From Pontibacter chinhatensis (GTDB taxonomy: Bacteria > Bacteroidota > Bacteroidia > Cytophagales > Hymenobacteraceae), in NCBI RefSeq assembly GCF_900113285.1, contig NZ_FOOT01000002.1:496001-560000 (forward strand): 64,000 nucleotides of DNA, in the 5' to 3' direction. Both the position numbers and the translations under genes were made by a program. The notes under the pieces were generated by a model that saw only the letters and a list, made by a program, of their open reading frames with translations, ran no database searches and had not been told where the DNA came from. This document shows positions 42,343 to 52,126 of this stretch, in pieces (within the stretch, counting starts at the first letter, position 1; each line of letters begins with the position of its first letter).

Positions 42343-44074
42343 CGGAGGAAGTATTTTTAGGCCATTCCGTTTCAATTCCCTGCGCCCGGATAAAATCCTG
42401 GAACTCCGCCAGCAGCGCCTTGTCTTCCCTTACTTTTCTGGGGATCACGTTTTTGCTGCGGGCAAAGGTGACGAGCATACCCACCGATTCGCCTATGTTC
42501 CACTCCACCGGATGGAGACGGAAACAGCCGTTGGTAATATGGGTAGTGCCGATGTTTTTGTTCGCTGGCAGTAGGTTCTCCATTCTTACTGGTAGCAGCG
42601 CCCCAAGCGGAATCTGGAAGGGCAGGGAGGCAAAGTCCACATAGTTTACCTTGTCGGAGGTGGGGTGCAGGTCGATGTGGTAATAGCCCGTGCCCACGCT
42701 GTCATAAAAGTATGCGGAGGTGGTGCCGTTCTTTTTGCCGGCCACTTTCAGCCTGTTCTCTTTGCCTACGTGCTCTTCCAGCACGGTAAAAACGGCTTTG
42801 ATTCTTCTCGACTCCCGGATGTAGGGGTATTTGGCCATGCCATCCTCCGTGTCCATGATGTCCTTGCGCAGGCGCAGTCCCGGCCAGCCCTTGCCCCCAT
42901 CCGGGCGAGGTGCCTCTGTCTGCAGCCAGTAGAAAAGCGACAGGCTCAGCTGCTTGGCAGCATCCACGTGCTTGTTAAAGTCTTTCTCAGAGACCCCAAT
43001 CAGGTTGCCCAGCATGTAATCGTTCTGCGGCCAGTTGACAATGGTGATGTCTCCGGCGTAGGTGCCTTCTTTGAAATTGCTTTTATTGATGATCCGGCGA
43101 TAGTTCCACAGGTTGAGCATATCCCCTGTCTTCTGCCCTTCGGGGTGAAAACCCAGGTTCTTCGGCTTCAGGGTGCGCGGGTCTGAGTAGTGCAGGGCCA
43201 GCAGCTTACCAGCCCAGGCAGGTTGCAGATCCGGAATGTGGTTGCTCCAGAAGTCATAGTCGCGGGGCTTTTCGATCACATGATTCTCGCCTGGCACGTA
43301 ATCCATGGCAAAGCAAACGGTGAAGGCCTGGTTGCTGTTGGGGTTTGCCTTGTCCGGCGCATGCAGCTCGCGTGTCTCTTTCCGGGACTCTGTACCAGTG
43401 ACGAACTCTGTTCCAGTCAGAGGCAGCAGCTCCCCTAGTTCGGTTGCGTCTACAAAGTATGGGGCCTTCAGTGTAGTGGTTTTGTTAGTACGCAGGCTCT
43501 TTGCGGTGAGCTCGCTCACCTTGTTGCCGCTTGCTTTGGCGTCAGTGATTTTATGCTCCAGCAGCAGCACTAGTTTGCCGGAACTAATGTAAGGTGCCAT
43601 CATGTCGTTGAAAACGGCCACGGCTACGCGTGGCTCGTGGCATAGCCTAGACACGGCGCCATCCCCTGGGTTCAGGTGCGGCCGTTTTTTAGCCTCCTCC
43701 GTGAGCGGGTAGTGGCGTTTGTAGTATTCCCGGATGGCATTCCGGAAGTCGCGGTAAAACTGCGTTCCCCCGTGCGACTCTATCCACTGGTGCTCATCGG
43801 GCGGTACGCCCTGGCTTGTAAGCTGTCCTCCTACCCAATCTGTTTCCTCGGTGAGTACAACCGTCTGGTTGTTGCGAAGGGAAGCCATGGCGGCAGCAAA
43901 GCCACCTAACCCGCCACCGGCCACCACCACATCTGCCGTCAGGGTTTCTTCGCCATTCGGCGCAACCGCCTTTTTAACCTCTGCCAATGCCTTCTCCGGA
44001 AAAACAGTTAAAGAGGCCGCTGCCATAGCGCCTCCTGTAGCCGTGAGAATTTCAATAAAGTTTCTGCGTTTCAT
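42332..44074 (-). CDS. Tat-exported FAD-dependent oxidoreductase
   Basis: This 580-residue protein has an N-terminal twin-arginine signal (MKRRNFIEILTATGG, cleaved near ALA at about residue 30), the FAD dinucleotide loop VVVAGGGLGGFAAAMASLR (about 50-68), an acidic ribose-binding end (VLTEETDWVGGQ), and the family motifs DATELGELLPL and LPANKNIGTTHI. This matches the FAD_oxidored class found in sugar-degradation clusters of Bacteroidota and Planctomycetota, whose reactions are mostly unknown. Its 3' end overlaps the sugar dehydrogenase by 11 nt. Together with the Gfo/Idh and PQQ enzymes it makes three exported redox enzymes in one operon. Confidence 0.87.
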   Translation of the reverse strand: MKRRNFIEILTATGGAMAAASLTVFPEKALAEVKKAVAPNGEETLTADVVVAGGGLGGFAAAMASLRNNQTVVLTEETDWVGGQLTSQGVPPDEHQWIESHGGTQFYRDFRNAIREYYKRHYPLTEEAKKRPHLNPGDGAVSRLCHEPRVAVAVFNDMMAPYISSGKLVLLLEHKITDAKASGNKVSELTAKSLRTNKTTTLKAPYFVDATELGELLPLTGTEFVTGTESRKETRELHAPDKANPNSNQAFTVCFAMDYVPGENHVIEKPRDYDFWSNHIPDLQPAWAGKLLALHYSDPRTLKPKNLGFHPEGQKTGDMLNLWNYRRIINKSNFKEGTYAGDITIVNWPQNDYMLGNLIGVSEKDFNKHVDAAKQLSLSLFYWLQTEAPRPDGGKGWPGLRLRKDIMDTEDGMAKYPYIRESRRIKAVFTVLEEHVGKENRLKVAGKKNGTTSAYFYDSVGTGYYHIDLHPTSDKVNYVDFASLPFQIPLGALLPVRMENLLPANKNIGTTHITNGCFRLHPVEWNIGESVGMLVTFARSKNVIPRKVREDKALLAEFQDFIRAQGIETEWPKNTSSDEA

Positions 44075-44171
44075 GTGTTGACTTTAAGTCCTCCCGGAGG
44101 AGTACATCTGAAAATAAAAACACAGTCGACCTGCGCGGGCCGAAGCCCGGCAGATCGCTGTGCAACCTATT

Positions 44172-45866
44172 CTACCAACCGTTATTCTGCGTGAGTTTTG
44201 AATTTATGTCTCGCTCTGCCTGCGGTACGGGCAGCAACATGAGCTTCGGATCCCAGAAGCGTGTTTCGCGGGTGTAGCGCTGTTCAAGCTGTCCGCTGTA
44301 GTCCGGAATACTATTCAGGTCATGCTCCGGCGTAGTCTTGAAGTTTGGAACAGGCGGTAATTCGGTACCGGATTTAGAAATTCCCACAACTTTGCCCGGC
44401 ATCACCAGATGCGCGATTTCCCAGCGGCGGATGTCAAACCATCGGAAGCCTTCCACCGCCAGTTCTACCGTGCGCTCTCTTCGGATCAGCTCGCGAAGCT
44501 CGTTCTGGTCATTTTGGATGGATTCAGGTACTAGCGGCTGCTTGGCCCTGCTTCGCACCTGGTTAATGGCCGCTATGGTTGCCTCGTCAATGGTGTTAGA
44601 CTCAATTGAAGCCTCGGCATATGTTAATAGGATTTCGGCATAGCGCATGAGAATAAAGCTAACCCGCGACTGAAAAGCATTTTCATCCGTCATGGTATAC
44701 TTTGACCACAGATAGCCTACCCCACTTTTGGCAGGACCGAACGGGTTATCAAAGTCTGCGTTAGATTTCACCGTCCAGCTGCCGTCTGCGTTGCGGAAAG
44801 AAGTGGTGTTATTGTAAATGTCATAGACAAAGGTCACCAGGTTCATGGTTACAGTGTCACCCGGCATGGCAACCGTATACTTCAGCCGGAGGTCTCTGTT
44901 CTCTCTTGGCTTTTGCGGGTTGTATACTTCCGATTCATCAATCCGCTTTCCGTCTTTTGCCTCAAACGCATCTACCAAGCGCTGCGATGGGAACCTTCCG
45001 GATTGGCCGCCGGAAGCACGGGCAGCATTGCCCAGCGGCAGGTTTGTTCTGGAAGACACCTCTGCGTCGGTATACATTATCTCGAACATGATCTCGCCAC
45101 CGGCATTTGGCTTTTGGCCGCTGCGTGTGAACAGGTCCTGGAATTTGGGGTTAAGCTGGAGACCGGCGTTGTCTATCACCTCTTTGGCAGCCGCTTTGGC
45201 AAGGGTATATTCCTTATTGTTAAGGGCAGTACGTGCCTTTAAGCCCATGGCCACCGCCCTGCTCACACGGCCGCGTTCTGTAGGTGCCCAGTTGAGCATG
45301 GCCCCGGCCTCATCCAGCTCTTTGTAAATAAAGGCGATGATCTCGGCCTTAGGCGTGCGCACCTGCGTCTTAAATTCTTCGGTGGTCAGTGTTTTGGTAA
45401 TCAGGGGCGCATCTCCGAACATGAACGCCAGGTAGTGGTAAGCCCATGCGCGCAAGATCCTCGTCTCGGCCTGCATGCGGTTGTAGGCAGCAGGAGCAAT
45501 TTTGTCTTTGTGGGGCTCCATACCATCCAGTATTGTATTGGCACGCTGAATGGTGATGTAGGCGTTTCTCCATAAGCTGGCCGGGTGCGAGTTATAGGTA
45601 TCGAACGTACCCTCCCCCAGGTCGTTGGCCCGCAGGATGGCCATGTCTGCCCAGGCGTCGGTGGCCGATTGGTATGGCACTAGGCCAAAATCCCAGTTCA
45701 CAGACCGGTACAAGGCGTTTAGCGATACGTTTACGGCCTTTTCGTTATTGAGGAAAGTACCCTGTGCAGGAGAGTCCAGTGGCTCTTTCTCCAGGAAACT
45801 TTCACACCCGCTCATGAAAGTTAAGGAAGCGCACAGCCCTGCTATGTATAGAAATTTATTCTTCAT
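44172..45866 (-). CDS. SusD/RagB-family lipoprotein (island pair 2)
   Basis: This 564-residue protein has a lipobox MSGC (about residues 18-21) followed by ESFLEKEPLDSPAQGTFLNN, the standard SusD start. Helices with AETRILRAWAYHYLAFMFGD and AVAMGLKARTALNNKEYTLA follow. The C-terminal LRELIRRERTVELAVEGFRWFDIRRW is diagnostic. It lies 5 nt after the SusC stop and should form one complex with it. The ligand is unknown. The surrounding operon implies a carbohydrate. Confidence 0.96.
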   Translation of the reverse strand: MKNKFLYIAGLCASLTFMSGCESFLEKEPLDSPAQGTFLNNEKAVNVSLNALYRSVNWDFGLVPYQSATDAWADMAILRANDLGEGTFDTYNSHPASLWRNAYITIQRANTILDGMEPHKDKIAPAAYNRMQAETRILRAWAYHYLAFMFGDAPLITKTLTTEEFKTQVRTPKAEIIAFIYKELDEAGAMLNWAPTERGRVSRAVAMGLKARTALNNKEYTLAKAAAKEVIDNAGLQLNPKFQDLFTRSGQKPNAGGEIMFEIMYTDAEVSSRTNLPLGNAARASGGQSGRFPSQRLVDAFEAKDGKRIDESEVYNPQKPRENRDLRLKYTVAMPGDTVTMNLVTFVYDIYNNTTSFRNADGSWTVKSNADFDNPFGPAKSGVGYLWSKYTMTDENAFQSRVSFILMRYAEILLTYAEASIESNTIDEATIAAINQVRSRAKQPLVPESIQNDQNELRELIRRERTVELAVEGFRWFDIRRWEIAHLVMPGKVVGISKSGTELPPVPNFKTTPEHDLNSIPDYSGQLEQRYTRETRFWDPKLMLLPVPQAERDINSKLTQNNGW

Positions 45867-45871
45867 CTTTC

Positions 45872-48800
45872 TTAAAAGCTTAGGTTAAATCCGGTAGTAT
45901 AAGTCGTCATGATGGGGTAGAACTCACCGCCTGTGTCTCGCTGCTCAGGATCGAATCCTGGGAAGTAATTGCTCCAGGTAAAAAGGTTCTGTCCGCTGAC
46001 ATAGAACCTGGCTGAGCCTACCTTAATCTTGTCAGTCAGGGATTTAGGAATCGTGTAGCCGAGCACCACGTTCTTTAATCTCAGAAAAGAGCTTTCGCGC
46101 ATCCAGAAAGAGGAAGTAACATAGTTGTTGGTGATGCTGTTAGCAGTCAGTCTTGGATAAGCCGCATCCCGGTTTTCAGGGGTCCAGTAGTCTTTCTGGT
46201 GCTCGTAGATACTGCCTTGGAAGCTGGCCGAGTAGAACGGCTGCGTACCCGTGCCAGAGAGGTAGTTATCCATCTTTCCCACCCCTTGGAAGAAAGCCGT
46301 CACATCAAAGCCCTTAAACTGGGCCGAAAGGTTCAGGCTATACTCATAGCGTGGGAAGTAGTTACCCAGTACTGCGCGGTCGTTGGCGTCGATTTTCTTG
46401 TCATTGTTGATATCCCGGTAGCGGATATCGCCCGGTTTGGTGTTGGCGAAATGGAACGGCGCGCTAGCTATCTCATCCTCTGACTGGAACAGGCCTTCCG
46501 CGATGTACCCAAAGTAGGAGTTATAGGCGTAGCCTTCTTTCGTGATGCGTGAACCCGAAATATATTCGCGGCCACCTAGGTCCACGACTTCGTTTTTCAC
46601 ATCAGAAACATTACCCGTTACCTGATATGTGAAATCACCTACCGCGTCTTTCCAGCCCAGGCTCAGCTCCCAACCCTTATTAGTCATCTTACCGATGTTT
46701 ACATACGGGGCATTTAGACCTACATAGGATGGAATAAGGTCCAGCTGCAGCATGTTGTCAATGTCACGCTTGAAATAATCGGCAGTAATACTCAGGCGGT
46801 TGTTAAAGAAGGCCAAGTCCAGGCCAGCATCCAGAATGATCGATCTTTCCCACTGGATGAAGGGGTTGGCGGCTGTCGTCAGCGCATAACCGCTGTTGAC
46901 AACATTGTTGAAGTAGTAGTCATAAGGCGTACCTTTTGCATAGGAAGTATAGGTCGGGTAGTAGGACCCCACGTTCTGGTTACCCAAAGCACCGTAAGAT
47001 ACGCGCAACTTGGCCTCGTTCACCACGTTTGCCAGGTTATCCCAGAAGCTTTCGTTCGAGATTCTCCAGCCGGCAGATACGGATGGGAACAGTTCCCACC
47101 AGTTCTCCTTGATGAACCTGGAGGAGGCATCAAAGCGGCCGTTCAGCTCCAGCAGGTATTTTTCATCGTAGTCGTAGTTAATGCGGCTATACACCGAGGC
47201 CATGCTGAACTCATACTCACCGCCCCCCAAGGATTGGCCGGTGGCATCGCCGGCACTCAGGTATGGGAAGTCCTCTGAAATTAGGTTTTGCCGGAAGGCA
47301 TCAATATTACTGGCAGAGAAACTCTCGGCACTAAAGCCTGTCAGCAATTTCACGTTGTGCTTCCCGAGTGCCTTGGCGTAAGTACCCTGAAGGCGCACCA
47401 AGTCACGCTGCGACTCATCGAAGTTATCGTAGATGGCATTGAAGTTAGGCCAAGGGCGGGCAAAGTCCAGCTTGTTGTTGGCCAAGTCAGGCACGTAGAT
47501 ATCGTATTGCCCCTGCAGCCTGCGGTTGCGGCTCGTGGCACGGTTAGAGCTGTAGTTGGCCAGTAACTCCAAGTCGTCGATGGGTCTATAGGTCAGAGTT
47601 CCGCTGATGATCCGGCTGTTTGTGATGTACTTGTCAAACCCACCATCTTCGGCTTGGGCAGCCGGGTTAGAGTTAGACCAGCCTTCGCCCCACTCGCCGG
47701 TATTAAAACGCCCCGGAGCAGTGGCTGGCAAGCCCAACATGTAGCGGATAATGGCCGTTGGCGAAGAGTTGCCTGGCCAGGTACGCTCGGAGTTATTGAG
47801 CACCAGGTCCATTGATGCAGTCAAACGTTTGCTTAACGATATGTCGGTGTTAAAGCGTAGGTCTGACCGCTTGAAACCTGTGTTAGCTGTTATGCCGTTC
47901 TGGTCCAGGTAACCACCTGAAGCAAAAACCTTGATCTTCTCTGTACCGGCAGAAACGTTGATGTTATGGTTATGCATCAAACCGTTATTGGTCAGCACCA
48001 GGTCTTTCCAATCGGTGTTGAAGCGGGCGAAGTTATCCGGCCCCAGGCGCTCATACTCTTCGATCTGTTTCGTGAAGGCCGGCGGAAGCCCGCTGTTGAC
48101 CTGGGCCACATCCCATAATTTCATATGGTCCAAGGCATTTACCTTCTCCGGCAGGTCAGTAGGCTGCTGTACCGCCACATACGAGCTCAGATTTACCTTC
48201 ACCCCCTCACTGCCTCGTTTTGTGGTGATGAGAATTACCCCATTCGCTGCCCTGGAGCCATAGATGGCAGAGGCGGCAGCGTCTTTGAGCACGGATATAC
48301 TTTCAATACTGTTCGGGTCCACAGCGTCAAGGCTCATTTCCACGTTGTCCACCAGGATCAGAGGGTTAGAGCCCGCATTAATAGAGCCAACGCCCCGGAT
48401 GCTAATCCCACCGCCGTCTCCCCCCGGCACACCAGACTGCTGCCGGACACTTACCCCGGGCGCGGTACCCTGCAGGGCCAGCGAGGTTGAGCCTACCTGG
48501 CGCTTGGTGAGCTCCTTGCCTTCCACCACGGCCACCGAACCAGTCAGGTTCACTTTCTTCTGGGTGCCATAGCCTACCACGACCACTTCATTAAGCTTAT
48601 TGTCAGCCTCTGCCATCACCACGTCCAGTTCCGCAGCCCCCGTTACGGTGACCTCCTTGTTGGCAAAACCGATGTAACTAAATACCAGCACATCACCTTG
48701 TTTCGCCTGCGGCAAAGAGAACTGCCCGTCTATGTTAGTGGAGGTTCCCCTGTCGGTGCCTTTCACCACCACGGTTACCCCCGGCAGCGGCACGCCTTTG

Positions 48801-48925
48801 CCATCCCGGACCTTGCCTTTTATTGCCTGGCCCTGCCCAAAGGCAACAGGCTGCAGCACTGCCATAAATAGAAAAAGAAGCCAGCAGTATTGCCATCTTT
48901 TTCCGGTTAGTATAAGTCTCATCAT
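45872..48925 (-). CDS. SusC/RagA-family TonB-linked receptor (island pair 2)
   Basis: This 1017-residue protein has a signal peptide (about 1-30, ending AFGQ), a carboxypeptidase-regulatory-like domain (about 34-108, IKGKVRDGKGVPLPGVTVVV), LNEVVVVGYGTQKKVNLTGS (about 112-131), a plug with ILVDNVEMSLDAVDPNSIES and VLKDAASAAIYGSRAANG, and a barrel ending TTYTTGFNLSF. It imports the operon's substrate across the outer membrane. It is preceded by the MFS permease with a 78-nt gap and is probably read through from the AGE epimerase gene. Confidence 0.97.
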   Translation of the reverse strand: MMRLILTGKRWQYCWLLFLFMAVLQPVAFGQGQAIKGKVRDGKGVPLPGVTVVVKGTDRGTSTNIDGQFSLPQAKQGDVLVFSYIGFANKEVTVTGAAELDVVMAEADNKLNEVVVVGYGTQKKVNLTGSVAVVEGKELTKRQVGSTSLALQGTAPGVSVRQQSGVPGGDGGGISIRGVGSINAGSNPLILVDNVEMSLDAVDPNSIESISVLKDAAASAIYGSRAANGVILITTKRGSEGVKVNLSSYVAVQQPTDLPEKVNALDHMKLWDVAQVNSGLPPAFTKQIEEYERLGPDNFARFNTDWKDLVLTNNGLMHNHNINVSAGTEKIKVFASGGYLDQNGITANTGFKRSDLRFNTDISLSKRLTASMDLVLNNSERTWPGNSSPTAIIRYMLGLPATAPGRFNTGEWGEGWSNSNPAAQAEDGGFDKYITNSRIISGTLTYRPIDDLELLANYSSNRATSRNRRLQGQYDIYVPDLANNKLDFARPWPNFNAIYDNFDESQRDLVRLQGTYAKALGKHNVKLLTGFSAESFSASNIDAFRQNLISEDFPYLSAGDATGQSLGGGEYEFSMASVYSRINYDYDEKYLLELNGRFDASSRFIKENWWELFPSVSAGWRISNESFWDNLANVVNEAKLRVSYGALGNQNVGSYYPTYTSYAKGTPYDYYFNNVVNSGYALTTAANPFIQWERSIILDAGLDLAFFNNRLSITADYFKRDIDNMLQLDLIPSYVGLNAPYVNIGKMTNKGWELSLGWKDAVGDFTYQVTGNVSDVKNEVVDLGGREYISGSRITKEGYAYNSYFGYIAEGLFQSEDEIASAPFHFANTKPGDIRYRDINNDKKIDANDRAVLGNYFPRYEYSLNLSAQFKGFDVTAFFQGVGKMDNYLSGTGTQPFYSASFQGSIYEHQKDYWTPENRDAAYPRLTANSITNNYVTSSFWMRESSFLRLKNVVLGYTIPKSLTDKIKVGSARFYVSGQNLFTWSNYFPGFDPEQRDTGGEFYPIMTTYTTGFNLSF

Positions 48926-49003
48926 AATGATTTTGTTAGCAGGTGAGTTGAGTTATTAGGTTTAGGTTAAGTCTAACTAAATGGCACTGACACCAGAGGC
49001 CTT

Positions 49004-50245
49004 TTAAAGGCTCTGCCGCCGATACCCGTTCACGCCATAAAACAGGATGTAGAGATAGCACCCCATCGGCAGCATAAACGAGATGAGCCAGGTGTAATGA
49101 TCTATCAAATAACCCTGTGAAAATGAGACAATAGCTCCCCCGACAATTGCAGTTGACAGCAGACCGGAAGCCTTGGTAGTATATTTCCCCAAGCCCTCTA
49201 CCGAAAGCGAGAAAATAATGGCAAACATGATGGAGTTACACAAGCCGACCGCAATCATAGCCCATACGGCCAGGTTGCCCGTGGAACTCACAGAGAGGAT
49301 AATCAGAAGTATGGCTGTAACAGCGCTGGCAGAAAGCACCACCTGCGGCCTGGCTGTTTTCAGGACCAAGGAACCTAGCAGGCGCCCCACCAGCATACTT
49401 CCCCAGTAAAAGGCGACATAGTTGTTCGCTTCTCCTTCTGTAATTGTGAGCGTATCCGCAATGTAGTTGGTCAGAAAAGTACCGATAGATACTTCCGCCC
49501 CCACATAGCAGAAGATGGCCCACACCCCCAGTTTAAGGTTCCGGAAAGCGAAAATACCCTTCCCCTCGTTTGGGAGAGCTTCTGAGGCAGCCTCCGCCTT
49601 GATGGTGGGCAAGTTTAACCGCGATACGAAAATGGCGATGACAAGCAATAAGGCTGCTATCCCTAAGTAAGGGTATTTCACGGCATCACTTGAGCTGCCC
49701 GCCTCCTGAAGGTTTGAGAGAATGAAGCTGGCTCCGAAGAGCGGGGCAACCGTGGTGCCAATGGAACCCACGCCCTGAATCAGGGTAAACCGGGAGGAGG
49801 CAGTGCGTGCCGGCCCTAACACGGTAATGTAGGGATTAGCCGCTACCTGCAGCAACACAATGCCAATGGCCACCACAAACAAGGCCGCCAGGAACAGATA
49901 ATACTGGTGCATCACGGCAGCCGGAAAGAAAAGGGTGGCACCCAGCGCCGCTATTGAAAAGCCCAGCACCATACCCTTTTTATACCCTACCCGCTCCACA
50001 ATTCTACCTGCCGGGATGGACATCACGCCATAGGTCAGGAAAAAGTAGAACTGCACTAAGGAGGATTGGGTGTAGGTTAAGGTAAAACCTTCTTTAAAAT
50101 AAGGGACAAGCGTATCGTTGAGACAGGTGATGAACCCCATCATGAAATATAGGATAGCCAGGGAAACCAGGGTCGACGAATAGTTCGCCTTTACGCCTTT
50201 GGACTCTTCCTCTAAAACGACTTGCTGCAAAGGTACGTTGGCCAT
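49004..50245 (-). CDS. FucP-type sugar:H+ symporter (MFS)
   Basis: This 413-residue protein has 12 predicted membrane helices and fucose-permease-like motifs: FMMGFITCLNDTLVPYFKEG (about 34-53), SIPAGRIVERVGYKKGMVLG (about 76-95), LLQVAANPYITVLGP (the QxxANPY signature) and a second-half GRLLGSLVLK. It moves a monosaccharide across the inner membrane. The gene begins 1 nt after the AGE epimerase stop, matching the permease-epimerase pairing seen in sugar-catabolic operons. The specific sugar is not predictable. Confidence 0.92.
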   Translation of the reverse strand: MANVPLQQVVLEEESKGVKANYSSTLVSLAILYFMMGFITCLNDTLVPYFKEGFTLTYTQSSLVQFYFFLTYGVMSIPAGRIVERVGYKKGMVLGFSIAALGATLFFPAAVMHQYYLFLAALFVVAIGIVLLQVAANPYITVLGPARTASSRFTLIQGVGSIGTTVAPLFGASFILSNLQEAGSSSDAVKYPYLGIAALLLVIAIFVSRLNLPTIKAEAASEALPNEGKGIFAFRNLKLGVWAIFCYVGAEVSIGTFLTNYIADTLTITEGEANNYVAFYWGSMLVGRLLGSLVLKTARPQVVLSASAVTAILLIILSVSSTGNLAVWAMIAVGLCNSIMFAIIFSLSVEGLGKYTTKASGLLSTAIVGGAIVSFSQGYLIDHYTWLISFMLPMGCYLYILFYGVNGYRRQSL

Positions 50246-50246
50246 A

Positions 50247-51452
50247 CTATTTTTCTTGTAGCGTTAAGTTCGTCTCCTTCTCCAAAATCGCATCCAGTGT
50301 CATCCAGCACTGGTACAGTGCGCGAGGTACATGGAAGCAGCCTTTCCACTTGCCGCCTTTTAGCGTCAGAAGCGGCTTGCCCTCCCTGTTCAGGTAACCG
50401 TACCACTCGCCGTTCTCAGGATCTGGGAAATGCTTCCAGGTATATTCGTGGAGCTTCTCAAACCACTCCCAGCAGCGCTCATCTCCTGTATGGAGGTAGG
50501 CTTTCAACAGGCAAACCAGTGCCTCTGCATGCACCCACCACAGTTTCTGATCCCACTCCAGTTGCTGTGTGGGATGCCCTTTGATGTCTTTGAAGTATAA
50601 AATGCCGCCATGCTCTTTGTCCCAGCCATACTCCAGCACGCGCAGGGCGATCTCCTTGGTTTGGTGGATGAGTGGCTGGTCGTTCAACCGCACGGCTTGG
50701 TCAGCGATAAACCACATTGCTTCCAGCACATGTCCCGGGTTCACCAGACGCCCTTCGAAAGAATCACAGAAGCTGCCATTCTGGTACACGTTCTCCAGAA
50801 TAAGGCCGCTTTCCGGATGATAGAATACCTCCATGACCTCGTGGATAATTTCTCTTGTCAGAGCGTCCACGGTTTCTTTCCCCAGCAGGTGCTCCATCTC
50901 CAGCGACAGGTTGCAAAGGATCATGGGCAGGGAGAAGTTTTTCAGGGGACGGGTGCCCGGGAAGGCCTTATTATAGATTCCTTTGGGGTTATCCCTTCTT
51001 CTTAAAATTTTATTAAAAGTGGCTGCCGCAATGTCGGCGTATAGTTGTTCTGGCTTTGCCTTGTAGAGGGCGCTAAACCCAAGGGCGGCAAAGCAATCCG
51101 AGAAGATATTGTAGGGCTGTACCAGGGGCTGCCCTTCGCGGTTCAGGGAGAAGTACCAGTTACCCTCCGCGTCTCGCCCATGCTTGATCAGAAAGTCAGC
51201 GCCATGCAGAGCTGCATCCAACCACTCCTGCTTTTGCTCCACATTTGTATAAAGCATGGAAAACATCCAGAGCTGACGCCCCTGCAACCACATAAATTTA
51301 TCCGTGTCGAATACGTTGCCCGTCTTATCCAAGCAAGTAAAATAGCCTCCATACTCTTTATCTAGGGAATTATTTAACCAAAATGGTATAACATCATTCA
51401 GTAAATTACTTTTATACAAATGGCTATACTGTTGCAGTTGCTTTGCTTTCAT
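50247..51452 (-). CDS. AGE-family sugar epimerase/isomerase (N-acylglucosamine 2-epimerase fold)
   Basis: The start is taken as the ATG at 51450-51452 (MKAKQLQQYSHLYKSNLLND). An ATG at 51470 would add six residues. The 401-residue product has the alpha/alpha-barrel pattern of AGE, cellobiose epimerase and mannose isomerase: LNNSLDKEYGGYFTCLD, KFMWLQGRQLWMFSMLY, VNPGHVLEAMWFIADQA, EHGGILYFKD, KLWWVHAEALVCLLKAY and GKWKGCFHVPRAL. It is cytosolic and would interconvert an imported sugar, such as ManNAc/GlcNAc or Man/Fru. It is the first gene of the 12-gene operon. The family covers several substrates, and the sequence alone does not decide. Confidence 0.9.
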   Translation of the reverse strand: MKAKQLQQYSHLYKSNLLNDVIPFWLNNSLDKEYGGYFTCLDKTGNVFDTDKFMWLQGRQLWMFSMLYTNVEQKQEWLDAALHGADFLIKHGRDAEGNWYFSLNREGQPLVQPYNIFSDCFAALGFSALYKAKPEQLYADIAAATFNKILRRRDNPKGIYNKAFPGTRPLKNFSLPMILCNLSLEMEHLLGKETVDALTREIIHEVMEVFYHPESGLILENVYQNGSFCDSFEGRLVNPGHVLEAMWFIADQAVRLNDQPLIHQTKEIALRVLEYGWDKEHGGILYFKDIKGHPTQQLEWDQKLWWVHAEALVCLLKAYLHTGDERCWEWFEKLHEYTWKHFPDPENGEWYGYLNREGKPLLTLKGGKWKGCFHVPRALYQCWMTLDAILEKETNLTLQEK

Positions 51453-51470
51453 ACCCGGGAGAAGTAACAT

Positions 51471-52126
51471 CTATTATTTATATGTTTAACCATTAATGTG
51501 CTACTCTGCCAAAATAAAAGCATAAGTGAGCCAGTCGATGTGCTACCAAGGGCTAGCGCATCGTGTCAGGTAAATCCAAAAAGGAGCTATATAATTTTAT
51601 AAGTATGCTACTTCAACCCTTCAGCAGCAACGCCCGGGCTTATGTCGTCCGGTTTTCTTGTTGGCGCTTGGCGGCTGCGAAAGGTTATGCTTTCTCAGAG
51701 GATCCGATCTTCACATAGCCAGACCTTTTCTGGCATGAACTACTTGATTAGAGAAAGTATAATTTATGTACTGAGACCAACCCGCTTCACAGAAGCAAAC
51801 CAGTAATGATTTTTTACTTGAGGGAAATCCTTATTGCAACTCCAGCAACCACAATAGACAACTAAAGGTGGAGTTATTTCAATAAGCATGGTAGTATATA
51901 GCAGCTATACGTTACCACTGATTAAATATATTAAATTTATTTCTTTATATACAATACTTTTTTAATTTTTTTTATCAAGACTTAAAGCTTTATACTTTAA
52001 ACTAGATATTCCTTTTATAAACTGCACTTAGCATTAATAATTCATTATAATGATATAGCCAGCATGTTGTCCTCCAAAAAAAGTATAATACCTCCTTTGC
52101 TGCGGATGAAGAGCAAAGTGGGCATG
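51471..52126. promoter_or_regulatory. Long upstream region of the 12-gene operon, with AT-rich patch
   Basis: This roughly 650-nt non-coding stretch separates the AGE epimerase from the M20 amidohydrolase. Bases about 51890-52050 are extremely AT-rich, with runs such as GATTAAATATATTAAAT and TTTAATTTTTTTTATC. It is one of four such patches in the island, all in promoter regions. It must contain the promoter of the 18-kb operon, but no clear TTTG-N19-TAnnTTTG match was found. I see no supported gene in it. Confidence 0.4.

Noticed and set aside
37425..51470. Sialic-acid (nan) operon
   Set aside because: AGE epimerase, DHDPS-family aldolase, MFS permease and an SGNH esterase recall nan loci. 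But the aldolase is longer than NanA, no sialidase or kinase is present, and the redox enzymes do not fit. Kept only as a possibility.
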